From Purshia tridentata (taxonomy: Eukaryota; Streptophyta; Magnoliopsida; Rosales; Rosaceae), in contig QANT01003995.1 of NCBI GenBank assembly GCA_003254885.1, positions 1 through 64,000 of the forward strand: a stretch of 64,000 nucleotides of DNA, written 5' to 3'. Both the position numbers and the translations under genes were made by a program. The notes under the pieces are model-generated. The model was given only the letters and a program-made list of their open reading frames with translations. It searched no databases and had not been told where the DNA came from. Positions 24,177 to 36,724 of this stretch are shown one piece after another (positions within the stretch are counted from its first letter, which is position 1; every line of letters starts with the position of its first letter).

Positions 24177-27100
24177 TTTTAGATTTAAAGTAAGTCCTCT
24201 CTTCTTTGCCTCTTCTTATAAATTACTAGACAACAATTTATTAAGTTTTTTCTATTGACAAAAGACTTGGACAAGAAAACGGTGTAAATAGTTAAGAGGG
24301 GTTCCACTAAATAAAAAGATATGTACTAAAATACTAAAGTTAATAAGACTTAACTAAAGTATTGAGGTGCAACAAAAGGACCTTTGAGATCATCGTCCAT
24401 CTCATGACATGCTTATTTACGGACTCTAAGTACAGATGTTAGCAAATTTTAGAACTTTTTGTGAAAAAAAGCTAAGGGGGCTCGGTTTGGCTTGAAATGT
24501 TTTGATTTTGAAATCAATGAATGACAATATTTTGCAAGAATTTTAAGTCATATTGAAGAGGATTTAAAATGGGATTACCTGTCTAAAGATGGATCGTGTG
24601 CGGATTGCAAATTTTTTTCATCTACCGATCGCTCTTCTACATCGATCAGTTGGTGGTTCAAATAAGAGCTCTCTCCTACATTTAGTTTTTAAGTCTCAAC
24701 TCAAAGATTATCTCTGCAAAATTAGATAAATTAGAAACCGTTTAACCATTTGAATAAATAATCATCGATCATTTCAAGTTATTATTGAATCACTATCTTC
24801 GTTTTTTAATTTGATTACATTTTGATGTTTTAATGGTTTCTAATTTTTTTAATTTTTTATATAGGTGATCTTTGTATAAATACTTAAAAGACGGCTTGGA
24901 TTAATATAAAATGTAGAGTAAATTTCAAATCTTCCTAAAGAAAACATATAAGATGATGCAAAACTACCTAAAAAAACATAAGCACAACCCGAAGGTTGGG
25001 TAGCTTCTGCTGAGACTACGCTCAGAATCAGCATATCCAGCATGAAAGGGAGAGAGCATTGGTGATTGGTCCACATGTTCATCCCCATAAACTCTATAAA
25101 GGAAAAAAGGTCCACATTTTCATCCCGAAAAACTCTATAAAGAAAAGAAAGAAGTTGATGACTCGGAGCATAAAAAAGGAAGATCGAAGAAGAAAACTTA
25201 GAAAAGATCAGAAAATAAAATAATAAATAAGTCAAATCAGTTCTGCAATATTATAGCCACCCACTCCAAGGAGTATGTCAGTTTGTGACTCTCTCTCTCT
25301 CTAATCTCTCTTATACACAGTAGAGAAGACAGTACTGCACATTGGTTCTCACTTTTTATGATTCTACCACAAACATAAAAAGGGTTACCACTTCCCACTT
25401 ACGAGATTAAGACACCTGTATTGTTCAAGGGATAATTCGCTGCACCTGCAGGTGGCCTACTCTACTCATAACTTTTTTTTTTTGGTAAACACTCTACTCA
25501 TAACTTTTATTCGAGAGATAGAGATGCGAGAATTCATCTGCTCTCTCTCTCTCTAGTCTCTGCAATCATTATCTTGCCCAGTAAGTTCTGTTTGTTTGTA
25601 TGTATGTAGTTGTGTTAGATTTTCCTTTCCTTTGTGGGTTTTGTGAGCCAAACTTAATCAATTCAGGAAAGCACCAGTTCTGTAGAATTAATGCAGAGAA
25701 AATAGTAATTAAATCATATGATCTTTATTCATTAGCTTCATTACCTCATGTTTGTAACTGCAGGCATATTGTTAACATCACTTTTTATTCATTCACATTA
25801 TCTGTCCACACAAAAAGAGTTAAACATTAATTGTTTTTTTGTCGCAATCCTCACATACATATTCAAAAAAATGACCCTTAATCAAGGAGTGTAANCCCTT
25901 AATTGTATGCTATATTTGTAAATAAGCAATCTTATTAAAACATCTATGTGAATGCAATCCTGTAGTAAAATTTACCCAACTTGATTTGCATTGTTAATAT
26001 ATATGTACTATATAACTTAAATGCTTAGAATTTAATGGTTAATTAACATAGTATCAAAGCTCTACTAATTTCGAGAGCTTATAAAATTTGAAATCTTCAT
26101 TTCACATCTCTCACTTATTATTTGATTCATTTTAGATGTTGTTTCCATTTACTTAATTATTGACTATAATTGTCCAACAATACCAAGGTACATTTGAAGC
26201 TACTTGTTGCTTTGCATGGTCATTTAATCTCAAATCTTTGAATGCAATGTGTGATTTATTTTCATAGTTACAGTTCCCATATGAAAGTTCTGTTACTCTG
26301 CAAGTGTCGTACATGGAGTCTTGGACCGTTAAATGTACTGCGTGTTTAACACTACTCGCCAAAAGATGGGACCATGAACGCTGTTTACCATTTTACTGAA
26401 ATTTGAAATCAAAATCTTAATTCTGAATTCTTAAATCACAACACAACAAGCCAAATACAAACAGTAATTTCCTTGGCTGGTTGTAATGGTAATAGATGGA
26501 AGCAGCATGCGAAGGGTTCAGAGAAATGAATGATTGATCTGATTTGCACAGAGTCTAGTCTCTGAGGTATAGACATCTGTCAGCACAGTATTGCACTGTC
26601 TCAAACTCTTTCACATCTTTTATTGCTCTCCCTCTCTCTCTCTCTCTTGCTTAAGTTACGCCACACTGCCAAACATCCCAAAGAGATCTCCCTTATTCTA
26701 AAAAATACATAAGTAGCCTTCTCTTCTCTACAGTGCAAACCCTACCTCTCTTCCTTTGCTGTTCCATCAGTCACTGTTTCCACATCACCCTTTTCCCAAC
26801 CAAACCCCAAAAAAAAAAAAAATGAAAAATGAAAATACCCATCTCTCTCTCATTCTATTTTTGTGTCAGACTTTTTTTGTGATGGTATAACGTTAAACAT
26901 TGGCATGTTCGAATTAGTTTTTCTAGAAATATGCGTATGTCCCATTTATCTTTGACATGTGCACAACGCGCTAACCATATTTGTATGACTAAATATTTCT
27001 TGATGGAGAAAAGGTCGGGGTGCTATTACTACACACATATAAAAGGGAGGCTAAAACTGAAAGGCGAACAAGGGCACTTTCCATGTTACAATAAGCAATG

Positions 27101-27404
27101 GAAAAAGGACACCTTACTATATCACTGCACTGCTGGGGTTTGATTTGATCGAGATTCACTGGATTTGCACATATTGAATTTTCAGAGAAACCCATAAATT
27201 GAAGCAGGTTCTGAAACTGTGACTGATTTGTCTGTTTCTCAAGGCCATTATAACCTACAGGTAGAAAGCGACAAAGTTTTAACCTTTGGATGCTGGTGTT
27301 GAACCAAATAACTAGGCACAGATGTCAAGGCAAACAGTGAAATATATGGGTAGTTTTCCCCTAAACCCTAGACACCAAGACAAGAAGACAACCGAAGCAA
27401 GACT
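24177..27404. other. Long intergenic stretch with CT microsatellites and one N
   Basis: No intact gene seen. CT runs lie at 25282-25299, 25539-25555 and 26630-26647, and a 12-bp palindrome cacctgcaggtg at 25443-25454. Base 25895 is N. The CT-rich segments resemble plant 5' leaders, so a non-coding transcript or a gene with very short exons is possible, but I could not build one. Confidence 0.45.
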
Positions 27405-27508
27405 GAGGCTTCAATGGGCCCCATTGGAGTACCTTTTACAAATAAGTGAGTCTTATAACATATGGGGCTCACTTTTTTGTGAGAAGTGTCGCTGCCCCAT
27501 GAAGCCTC
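27405..27508 (+). ncRNA. Candidate stem-loop RNA (miRNA-precursor-like), unproven
   Basis: GAGGCTTC (27405-27412) pairs with GAAGCCTC (27501-27508). After one bulge ATGGG pairs with CCCAT. The inner stem ACAAATAAGTGAG (27438-27450) pairs with CTCACTTTTTTGT (27468-27480) with one mismatch, closing a 17-nt loop. The 104-nt size and arm length suit a plant miRNA precursor or a very short MITE. The arms do not match any conserved miRNA family I can recall. The strand is arbitrary, as the reverse complement folds too. Confidence 0.35.
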
Positions 27509-29536
27509 TCTCACCAAAGCAAGAAAGGCAAAAGAGAGAAAAGAAAGAAAAATATACCTACTCCTTCAATGCATGCCTCATCTGAGTAGGAGTGTAGGAG
27601 CTCCTTTTTTGATGTGTTTTGGCCACTTCCTCTTCTACTAACCAAATCCAGGATAACAGTTACACACTTGTTTGTGCTTGGCCCGCTTGGTTATTAGCTT
27701 TCAGAGCTTGACTTTAAAGCCTTTATGTCAAATACCATAAACTCAACAAGAATGTCTAAATTTGACACCTAAAGTCGTTTTGGGGTATGAAAATGGACAA
27801 CCTCCAATTAGCAAACTTTATATGCTAGAGAAACTATTATACTATTAATATTACTATACTAGTCTTTGTAGATATATATATTGTGTGATGGCATTGGCAA
27901 CACAAACAGGGAGCTAACCAATACACGTGGGCAGGGACTTAACTCTTTTGGGACTCAATTCATCAAATATTATGCACCGCCAAATCAAATACATGTAGAA
28001 CTTATATGGTAATTTTTTTTTTCTTTCTTTTCCTAATAAATAAATATTGAGGTAAAGATATTGAGATGAGATAGACAAAGGATGAGGGATATGGAGGAGA
28101 AATGATGAAGTATACATCTAATGATTTTTAACATAGTCAATAAAAAAAGCAACAATTTGATACCCTAAAATAACTCTAGCCATTACAAAAAAACTCTATT
28201 CTCTTTCCTCAACTCTCCCTTTCTTAGCTAAGTTTTCCAATGGGGAGCTCTGGTTCTTGTGTATCTCAAGGGCCTGCTCCTCCCTTGCCTCTCCTTTTTG
28301 CATTTTTAGTTTGACCTACCAGATACTCTCTTCCCTGTAAGTAAGAGTTTTTTCAACTTTCAATGTGAAAGTTTTTCTAGCTTCTAGTTTTAGTGGCGAT
28401 GCACATTAGGTCGAATCATAGGCATAGTGGTGGGAGATCAGCTCGATGGAGCAGCAGCAACAACAACAACAAGGGAGGAAGGTCGTGGTTTCGCACCTTC
28501 GATTTGCCACACTTGGTGGTCGCGCTTCACACCCTCAATCTGCCTCATAGAGTTAGTCCCTTGCTAGTTCGAGGGTTTTGTTTTACACTTTTAGAATCTT
28601 TATTTTAGTGTATGAGATTGATGGTGGAGGTGCTTCAAACGAGAGAGGTGTGTTTATGTCCTTCAATACCTCCTTGTTCCATCGTCATTAATTAGTTCGA
28701 CATGACTTTGGATGAGAATTTTGTTCATTTGTTTTGTTTCTATTACCTTTTGAGTTGATGATTTTGCATATGACAATCCTTCATAGGTGAAGCCTTGAGA
28801 ATTTGGTCTTTGGTTATTTATGTATCAATTAATAACAATTCATGACTTGCATGCTTGTAATTCTTTATTTCTATGTGTAGGTGTTGTGCCACATTGACTA
28901 AATATTGTAGTGGCGGAAAACCTTAACTTTTAAAAATTGTTGTTATTTTTCTCCTTGCTTTCCTCATTTGTCTTTGTCCCCTACTTTTTAATTTGCAAAT
29001 TTCGGGCCCAAGGCCCAAAGGCAGAAACAGACTGCAAGATAACCAAATGGGGGTTAGCAAACCCAACTACATATTATATGCTCACAACAAGGTAGGGAGT
29101 CTCCAAGAATGAAATAGCCCAAAGCTATGGATGAGATCTCGAACAACATATATATATATATATATGGATGAGATCTTTCTTAATCAAAGTTTGACGCTAA
29201 ACTTTGGCCAAAAAAAAAAATTGTTTTGACACTACACAAGCAAAGTGGCCAAAGGGTGGAGATGCATATCTTTCTCATTTATCTATTTTCCCTGCTCTTT
29301 AACTTTATAAATAGCATTATCAAACCAATTTAAAATTTGGATATCAACTTATTTGCCAGTGTTTATTTATTATTTGGACTTATTTTGAACTAAAATTTAT
29401 ATGCACACAATTAATATGTGACTTATGAATATAAATTAATTTAAGAGGACCATGATATATATGTTGTTTGATGAAGGAAGCACATATTTGTCAATTGCAC
29501 CCATCTTTCTACTAGTAACATAACTGAAGCACATAT
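27509..29536. other. Intergenic DNA, possible decayed retroelement
   Basis: A Gly/Asn-rich frame at 28393-28608 and the GC-richer patch 28230-28660 could be the 5' part of an old LINE whose 3' part is the fragment at 29537. That link is speculative. A (TA)n run lies at 29146-29165. No gene seen. Confidence 0.35.
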
Positions 29537-30007
29537 TTGTGGGATTGGTTAATGTCATATCATAATTGGACTACTAGTGTAAATGATTTTTACCTGGCCC
29601 TTTGCAAAGTTGTTTTAATGTGTTGGCAATTATGGGAATCAAGAAATAATTTAATTTGTGGTCAAGCTGAACCTCACCCATCAAAATTCCAAAGTGCTTC
29701 GTATTGCAGCTCCTTTTGGCAAGCTAACCCTTCTCAAAATTTCAGCTTGGGAACTATGCAGAATATAAAATTGCAGCCACCTGAGCCCTCCTTTGTAAAG
29801 CTGAATTCAAGAATTTCAGTAGGAGACTCCAAATTACTCATTCACTGCATTCATGGAGAATTCGTACCATATTGCAATGCCTTTCTGCTTTGGCTCACTC
29901 ACAAACTTCTGGATAGGATTTGGATTCTTTCTCTTCTCGTAGATGTTATCTGGGCTTTCAACGCAGAATCGGAGTTTTGTTCTGTAATTTTCCTTTCTTT
30001 AGCATAA
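29537..30007 (+). pseudogene. Decayed non-LTR (LINE) RNase H-region fragment
   Basis: A 156-aa frame contains CWQLWESRNNLICG followed about 50 residues later by PSFVKLNSRISVGDS. This layout (W-x2-W-x-x-RN, then a P-x(3)-KLN start) is the linker and RNase H entry found downstream of plant LINE reverse transcriptases. The usual catalytic D...G..G pattern is not intact. No reverse transcriptase lies upstream. I treat it as an old fragment. Confidence 0.5.
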
Positions 30008-31233
30008 AACCATTACTCAAGTTTTTTTACCATAAATAAATACAAACTAGTTATTATCACTTCAAAGTTCATTATAAGTAATATTAATCATCTTATTTAG
30101 ACAGTACTCCTGATTTGCCTACAAATGGGAGCGAAATTGTTTATGTATTTATTTTAGATCGTACACAAAAAAAAGACATTTAAGTCCATTAAAATAATAA
30201 TGAAAATAATAATAGTAATACTTGCCCACTTTGTCTTAATCGCACCCAATTTCGGACCCCCACTAGTAAGTGTGAATACGAATTGTCAGCTAAGATGGCT
30301 GATGTACCTGACTATGAACCTTGAAATTTTTTGACGTATGGCAAAGAAAACAATCACAAGGCTCAAAGCCTGAAGCAATTGCAATATACAAAGAGATACA
30401 AAAGAATCAAAAAATCAATACCGACAGCTACATTTAATTAAAAATATCCAATAAAATCTTAATGCATATGATTCTAAGCAGGTAAAAAGTTTCACAATCT
30501 CCATAGTGCAATCAACATGAAGAAGTATCAACCACATCCAGTTCTGACCTGGATTCACCATCAGTTTGTTCCACCAGGAACCATTTATGCAGTGGAATCC
30601 TTAAATGTCAAGGAAGATAGAATGTATACATATTATCAATGTAATTCTAAATATAATATTATATATATGTGAGAAAATATGCCATCAATGATGGCCAACT
30701 TTGCTGTAGCACGAGCAGCAGCATCCAGCAAAAAGCCACCCTCCCCCTCAGTACGCAGAGACAAACCCAAAAACACCCTCATCCATCTATCCATCACGCT
30801 CAAAATCACATAAATCTCCTGAAATTGGAGGTTTTCTGACCCCAAAGATTGTAAAAACCAGCTGAGGGGCAGTATGGGGAAAAGACAGCAAAAATTCCCC
30901 AGAAGAAAGCACCAACCATGCCACCATATAATTTAAATGGAGTGATAAAGGAAACTGCCCACAAAAACTTACAGGAATCCCAATAAACTCATGCTACTAG
31001 CTTCAGTCATAAACGTTTAGCGAGTTTTCTTCCCCAACTAGTCTTGCACCGTCCCTAGATAGTTGTTCTCCTTTCCCCATTTTTAATTTCTCTTTCTATT
31101 TGCCTGGCGAGAAAGATTGTTCCATCATGCCATGGCATGACTACTATTTTCAAAAAAAAAAAAAAAAAAGAAAAAACAACATATTCACCATCGTGTCTTT
31201 TAAACACCTTCTTTTCCCAAAGTTCATTTTTCT
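30008..31233. other. Intergenic DNA and likely LARP1C 3' untranslated region
   Basis: Sequence from about 30600 to 31233 is the likely 3' region of LARP1C on the minus strand. A minus frame at 30636-30845 (69 aa) is not a protein I recognise. A long A run (about 31150-31168) sits in the 3' flank. Confidence 0.45.
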
Positions 31234-34200
31234 TTAAGAGCAATCTGCACCTGCTCCATCACCGTCCAGCTGTGGCTGACTGTTTTGAATATTGCTGCTG
31301 TTAGTAGTCTTCTCATTTTGAATATTGCTGCTGTTAGTAATCTTCTCATCCAGTGCAACACTTTGCATATGAGCTGATAGAATATCATGACTGGACTTTC
31401 CAAGGGTCTGAGAACCTAGCTGAACAGGTGGCATTAACCATCTCATCCAATCATTGCGCCTCCTTATTTTATCTCCCTAAACACAAGGCCACAAAAAATA
31501 GAACAAAATTTGGCATGTTACCAGAAAGTTACAGAACCCAAAACTTATCAAATACATATTATTTGTTTGGGGCAAGGGGTGGGTTGGTTGTGTGCGGGGA
31601 AACACTGAACATTAAATTATGGATCATAAAATTACCTGTACTTCCACAACAGTTGACATTCTCATAGCATCCAGTATAAGCTGTATGTTGTCTGTCAAAT
31701 TCATAACCTAAAACAAGACGCAGAGAGAGAAATTGTATTCACATTGATGGCATTTAAAAAACCTCTGGCTAAACAGGAACCAGTATCAATTTTGGAGTAT
31801 ATAAATGAAGAAAAGTTGACATTCTCACTGCTTTCCTGAGTTTGCAAACTATAAAGCAATCGGATGGAACCTGAATTCCACAGGTTGTAAATTTTGTACA
31901 AAAGTATCTTACTCAATTCAACAGGCTGTGAACCTTTAGAAATTTTCTGTTTACTGTTAGTATGTCTGTATTGCATGTTTTAATGTTTCAGTGTTTTACC
32001 TTTCTCCCACGCCACTCTTTAATACAAGTACTAAAATTATACTAAAGAAATTTTAAGCCTGTGTAGAATAGGGTACAAGACCCCATCCCAATCTTAAAGT
32101 GATATTTACACAGACCAGACTGGTAAGCAAAATAGAAAGCAAATTTTGATCATTCTCTATAGGTTTCTGCTTAATCACATATGTCGATCTACATTTTGTT
32201 CCAAGGTACCACCCTACTAATCACCCACAAAATGGTCCATTTGCAAAAGTCGGGTGGTATTTTGTTGTTTGACCATTTTGTGGCAGATTGACTTGACCAA
32301 AATAAAGAAACTCTAAAATGCTTAAAGCAAGCCACATTCCTGTAATTATCCTTATATATACCACCTTTTCCCTTTTATAACCAAGAAGAGTAAATATATA
32401 TTATCCATCAAGGAGCTGATTTCTTCCCCTTCTACAAAAAACTTGGAATGAATCATTGAGTTATCTAGTAAAACCAATAAGAAATTAATTTCACTAAAAG
32501 TTCAATTTCATTTGTTTATCTAGTAAGCTTTTCTTTAAAACAATGTCCAATATAAAATAAAATTTTATATTAAAATGGATATGTAATTACGTATGGAACG
32601 AATGTGCACAATAACTTTTAAGCCATTTTTACAATAATTCCTATATATATACTTATTTTGACTTTAATCAGGAAAGCACTCTAAGTAGATGCTCCCACCA
32701 GTACAAAGCTGAGTGTGAATAAACTGGTAAAAAAATATGACTTAATTATAAATAGTTAGTGCATATTTATTGACAGTAAGTGAGCAAAACATACCTTTGT
32801 TAAACTACAATACACACAAGAATTAATAACAGGTATAAGTACAATGCAAGCAACAGAAAACTTTTATCATTTCTGTAACAAAATATTTTTATGTTTATGT
32901 ATTTTTCAAAATGCATATCTGGCATCACCAAAATGTAGCTCTATGGTGCATGAACATTCACATACAAACACATGAAATAGATCAAAATCAAAGCACAAAA
33001 TAAGAACTACTTATGTGCTTATTTCCCACCCATTCTTTTATGCTATGCCATACCCAAAAAACAGGGAGACTAATTCATTGTTGAGAACCGAATGTGACAA
33101 GCGACTAAAGTGTAGGGAGCATAAATCATAAGTAAATTACTTTAAGGGCATAATTCCTATTACTGAGGTTTATAATTGTTGACTATGATTCATATTTTCA
33201 TCCATTTATACCTACGCTTTGTGGTATGACAGCTACTAAAATTTCTAAAAATAAAAAAAAGGCCAATTTTATAGTCCAGACACCCAAAAAAAAGGATTAA
33301 CTTTTTGAGATAAACTATGAAAAAAAATGTGATCTTTGTATTTAAGTAAATTTTGATATTTATATATATGGGGAGTAAGAAACGGATGTAAGACATGTGA
33401 AATGTAATCCATAAAGCTAGTAAGACATCTGTAAGTTTATAACCAAGTATTTCTCATGGTTCTATTGAAAGATAGATGGTATAAACAAAAACAATAGATA
33501 GATGGTGTAAACAAGAACAATAGATACTTCCACAATGTTAATTTTTTCCACAAAAAAAGAAAAGACTCAATGAGACAAAGACAATGTAGAAACAAGAAGC
33601 CCTCACTAAGCATTATAGATAAGAAACAAAAAGCCCTCAATAAGCATTATAGAAAGATTACATACAGTGAAATGTGATTGGCAAGTGAAGAAAGATTAAA
33701 TACAGTGAACACACTCATTGGAACACAGCAAGATAAGAAAATATTTTGAAGTGTGCAAATAAGATAGACTTCACCTTTAAGTACCATGTATTAGAGAAAG
33801 CCAAAGAGTATTAAGATATCTAGGTGACAAAAGCACAAGAAGTCCTATAATTTTATAGGAATCAAGACAAGTGTGAAGCCTAAGGGTGTATAAAGGTTTA
33901 CACAGAAAGCCCATGCAGTTCAGCAGGCAACAAGGTTTGTTGAGTCACATGAAGCATGCTTGATTTCAAGCAAAGGGTACAAATGGTAAATTTAGCATAA
34001 AATACCTATACCTAGCTGACATTCGGATCCCATTAAAATTCAATGAATTATGAATTGATCAGTCATAATGCATAAGGAAACAGCACGATTAGAAAATTTA
34101 AAGAATTAAAAGACCAATCAAGCTTCAAAATGTCAGAAAAAAAAAAAACCCTCTTAAGGAGAGGACTAACATCACCACAAAGAATAGCATAAAACTTCCA

Positions 34201-36724
34201 ATACTGCAGGATTTCTTAAACATTTTGCCTGCTAAACAAGCTCTTTTTCACACAAATCAAGGATATCCAATGTCAAGAAGATGTAAAATAATCCAATGTC
34301 AATTTAAATAAATAAATAAAAATCACAAAGAACAGCATCTAATGAAATATACTAAGCATGACGTACCATGATCCTATAAAGCATCATAGTACAGAATAAA
34401 AATAATGAAATAATGATCATGATGCTATTATACTCAGTATAGACCACGAGTAATTTTCCTTAATGTGTTTCTACCCTTTTTTTAGTTTTATTTGTTTATT
34501 CAGTTCTCTCTTTTTTTAGGTGTATAACTCAGTTCTCAGTTGACAAAAATTGGAATGATGAAGATAACCTACACATTACCAAGAACTGCAATAATTGGAA
34601 ACCCTAAGAGACATAGAAGTTTATCTTGAATAATATATACATATATAATTATAATATTATACATGAGCACAAAAGACCACATCACTACCACAGTAGTCAA
34701 AATCCACAACAGAAAAATTCTCAAAAACTCACTTTCTTGAAGCTTGCTATAAGTTTAATACGAACCCAACCCTGCTCATCCATGTTCTGCCTCAAGAATG
34801 TATCTTTAATTAAATTATCATTACTGCAATAAAAGTATATCAAGTGCAACAAGTTAATGTTACAAAGGATTTAAAATGGAAAGGTGTGGCCAATAATCTT
34901 ATATTAACAAGCAAAAAGAAAAAGTAGCACCTGAAATAATAATCTATCTGATTAATAATCTTAGCATGCAGCTGAGGATCTGGAGCAGGAAAAACCATGG
35001 GTCGTATTGGTGCAACAAAAGGCACTCCAAGTGGCTCCTGTGGTTGATGTGTAACATATACCAATTGAGGTGGTATTTCTGAAAATACAAGGACATTAGA
35101 AAAAAACTCATATATTAAAAGCATCCAAGTTAATTTAAATGTGACCAAGTGCTTACCAAACCCTATGGGGCCAGGGAAAGACCTCAAATGCGGCTGGGGG
35201 ATAAATTGGGGCGGATTAGGAGGTGCTGGTGTATGGTGGGGCCTCATCACCCTAGGGGCAACTCTCTGAGGATGCATGTGATTGTCTCTACTGTTAAAAT
35301 TTCTATGAGGGTTCCAATCTTGACTTCCACGGTCCTGATCACGCCTGCCCCCATAGTTGTGATGGTGAGAACCATCTCCACGTGGATGTGTACCGCCATT
35401 TCGGCTCCTGAATGAGTTCCTTTGCGGTGGATGATCATTATTGCTGTGAGATTGTGACCCAAATGCACTCCTATGCGTATGTTCCTTGGGAGAAGGGTTA
35501 TTCGGAGCCATTTCAACACCTTGGCCAGCTGATGATTGATGCTGGGGAAGGCCACCATTAGAGGATGCACCTGCATTATTTCGTTTCATCAATCTCTGAC
35601 GTGTAGGTCCATGGTTTGGAGTTGAAGAAGGATTCACTTGTTTCTGTGATGAGGTAGTTGTGGTTCCAGTCCCCTGCACCACACACATGAGTAATATGAA
35701 TGTATATATGCAAACAGAATAAACATAAAGAAAAAAACCCATATAGGGAATATGCTAAGTCTGCAAAACCAACTACAATCACCCTTCGTTATTAAGCTCG
35801 ATCAAGGTGAATCAAAATCTTTTCTATAAAAAAACCCATATATACATTTACATTACAAACCCATATATAGAACATGCTAAGAATACAAAATCCAAATACA
35901 AATGCAATCACCCTCCATTGTTATGCTCAACAAAGCTGAACCAAAATATTTTAAAACAAACAAAATAGTTTTTAACGTCTCTGAAAACCAGAACCAATAC
36001 TCAAGTTTTTTTTTTCCCGATTACTTTCATTCACTTTCTTAATAAAAGATTACCCAACACAGAAAACCAACATGCACACTATAACATAGCACCATCCAAA
36101 TGCAATATATTACTTGATTACACTAAAACTCAACCAAAAACGAGCCTATCAAGTCTGTTCCTAACTTTCCCAGAAACCAAACAATAGCAGAGAGAGATTC
36201 AAGGAAGAAACCTGCGGTACGGATACAGAGATAGACAACGATCCATCCGATACAGCTTTCACTGGTTCCGAAGGCAATTTCGTCGAAGCCCGAGCAGACT
36301 CGGATAAGGCAGGCCAAGAGACAGCTCCCATTACAGGCCCAACCTCGACGGCCCCATTCGACGGTTTGTTCCAAGCGGGCCTCTTACCCGCATTGCCGTT
36401 GGGCCCATTGGGCCCATTCCCGTTCTCGGAGCCCTCACCCACTGACTCCTCAACCGGAGAAGGCGAAGACGAATTAGACTGAGGAGGAGATGAAGCAGAA
36501 GGAGGAGGCGCCGCAGCGACAGCTGGCTCAGTCACAGCCGATAAAGGACCGGCCGTGATCGGCTCCGATTCGCCACGGACAATATGGCTCCACGGAGACC
36601 TGGTGGCGCGACGCGATTGGGGGCTGCTCACACTGTCGCTGCCACCGTGACGCGGCGATTGTACGGCCGGAGACGGCGCCGTTTCGGGGTTGTTGTTTTT
36701 GTTAGCGGTGTTAATCGTAGCCAT
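31234..36724 (-). CDS. LARP1C: La-related protein 1C (LARP1C), La-motif RNA-binding protein
   Basis: Six exons on the minus strand, 36724-36212, 35673-35157, 35078-34931, 34823-34733, 31707-31636 and 31476-31234, give 527 aa; Arabidopsis LARP1C is about 520. The N-terminal 340 residues are disordered, rich in Ser, Pro, Gly and Asn. The La motif begins near residue 380 (QLHAKIINQIDYYFS), continues through DTFLRQNMDEQGWVRIKLIA and NIQLILDAMRMSTVVEVQ, and ends in GDKIRRRNDWMRWLMP. The domain is split over four exons. The protein binds mRNA in the cytoplasm; family members in Arabidopsis promote leaf senescence and act in mRNA decay and translation. The start MATINTANKN is preferred over an in-frame Met at 36883 because LARP1 proteins begin this way. 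The C-terminus has an 11-residue tandem repeat (EK-I/T-TNSSNIQN). Confidence 0.92.
31285..31350 (-). repeat. 33-bp coding tandem repeat in LARP1C
   Basis: Two near-identical 33-bp units encode EKITNSSNIQN and EKTTNSSNIQN in the last exon, keeping frame. They sit after the La motif in low-complexity sequence. Confidence 0.8.
31708..34732 (-). other. Expanded 3-kb intron within the LARP1C La motif
   Basis: The intron between the codons for ASFKK and VMNLTDN is 3,025 nt, far longer than the others in the gene. It holds a nested inverted repeat (cacaaaatggtc at 32226-32237 against gaccattttgtg at 32271-32282, with taccaccc and gggtggta), short duplications at 33470-33655, and poly-A runs. No element with a target-site duplication could be defined. 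Confidence 0.7.
35733..35953. repeat. Diverged duplication in LARP1C intron 1
   Basis: The stretch around 35733-35821 recurs at 35860-35953. Blocks such as acccatata, atgctaag, caatcaccct and gaatcaaaa/gaaccaaaa keep order with changes. Non-coding. Confidence 0.65.

Noticed and set aside
30636-30845. A 69-aa minus-strand frame as a separate small gene
   Set aside because: It lies in the likely 3' region of LARP1C, has no known family and ends in low-complexity sequence.
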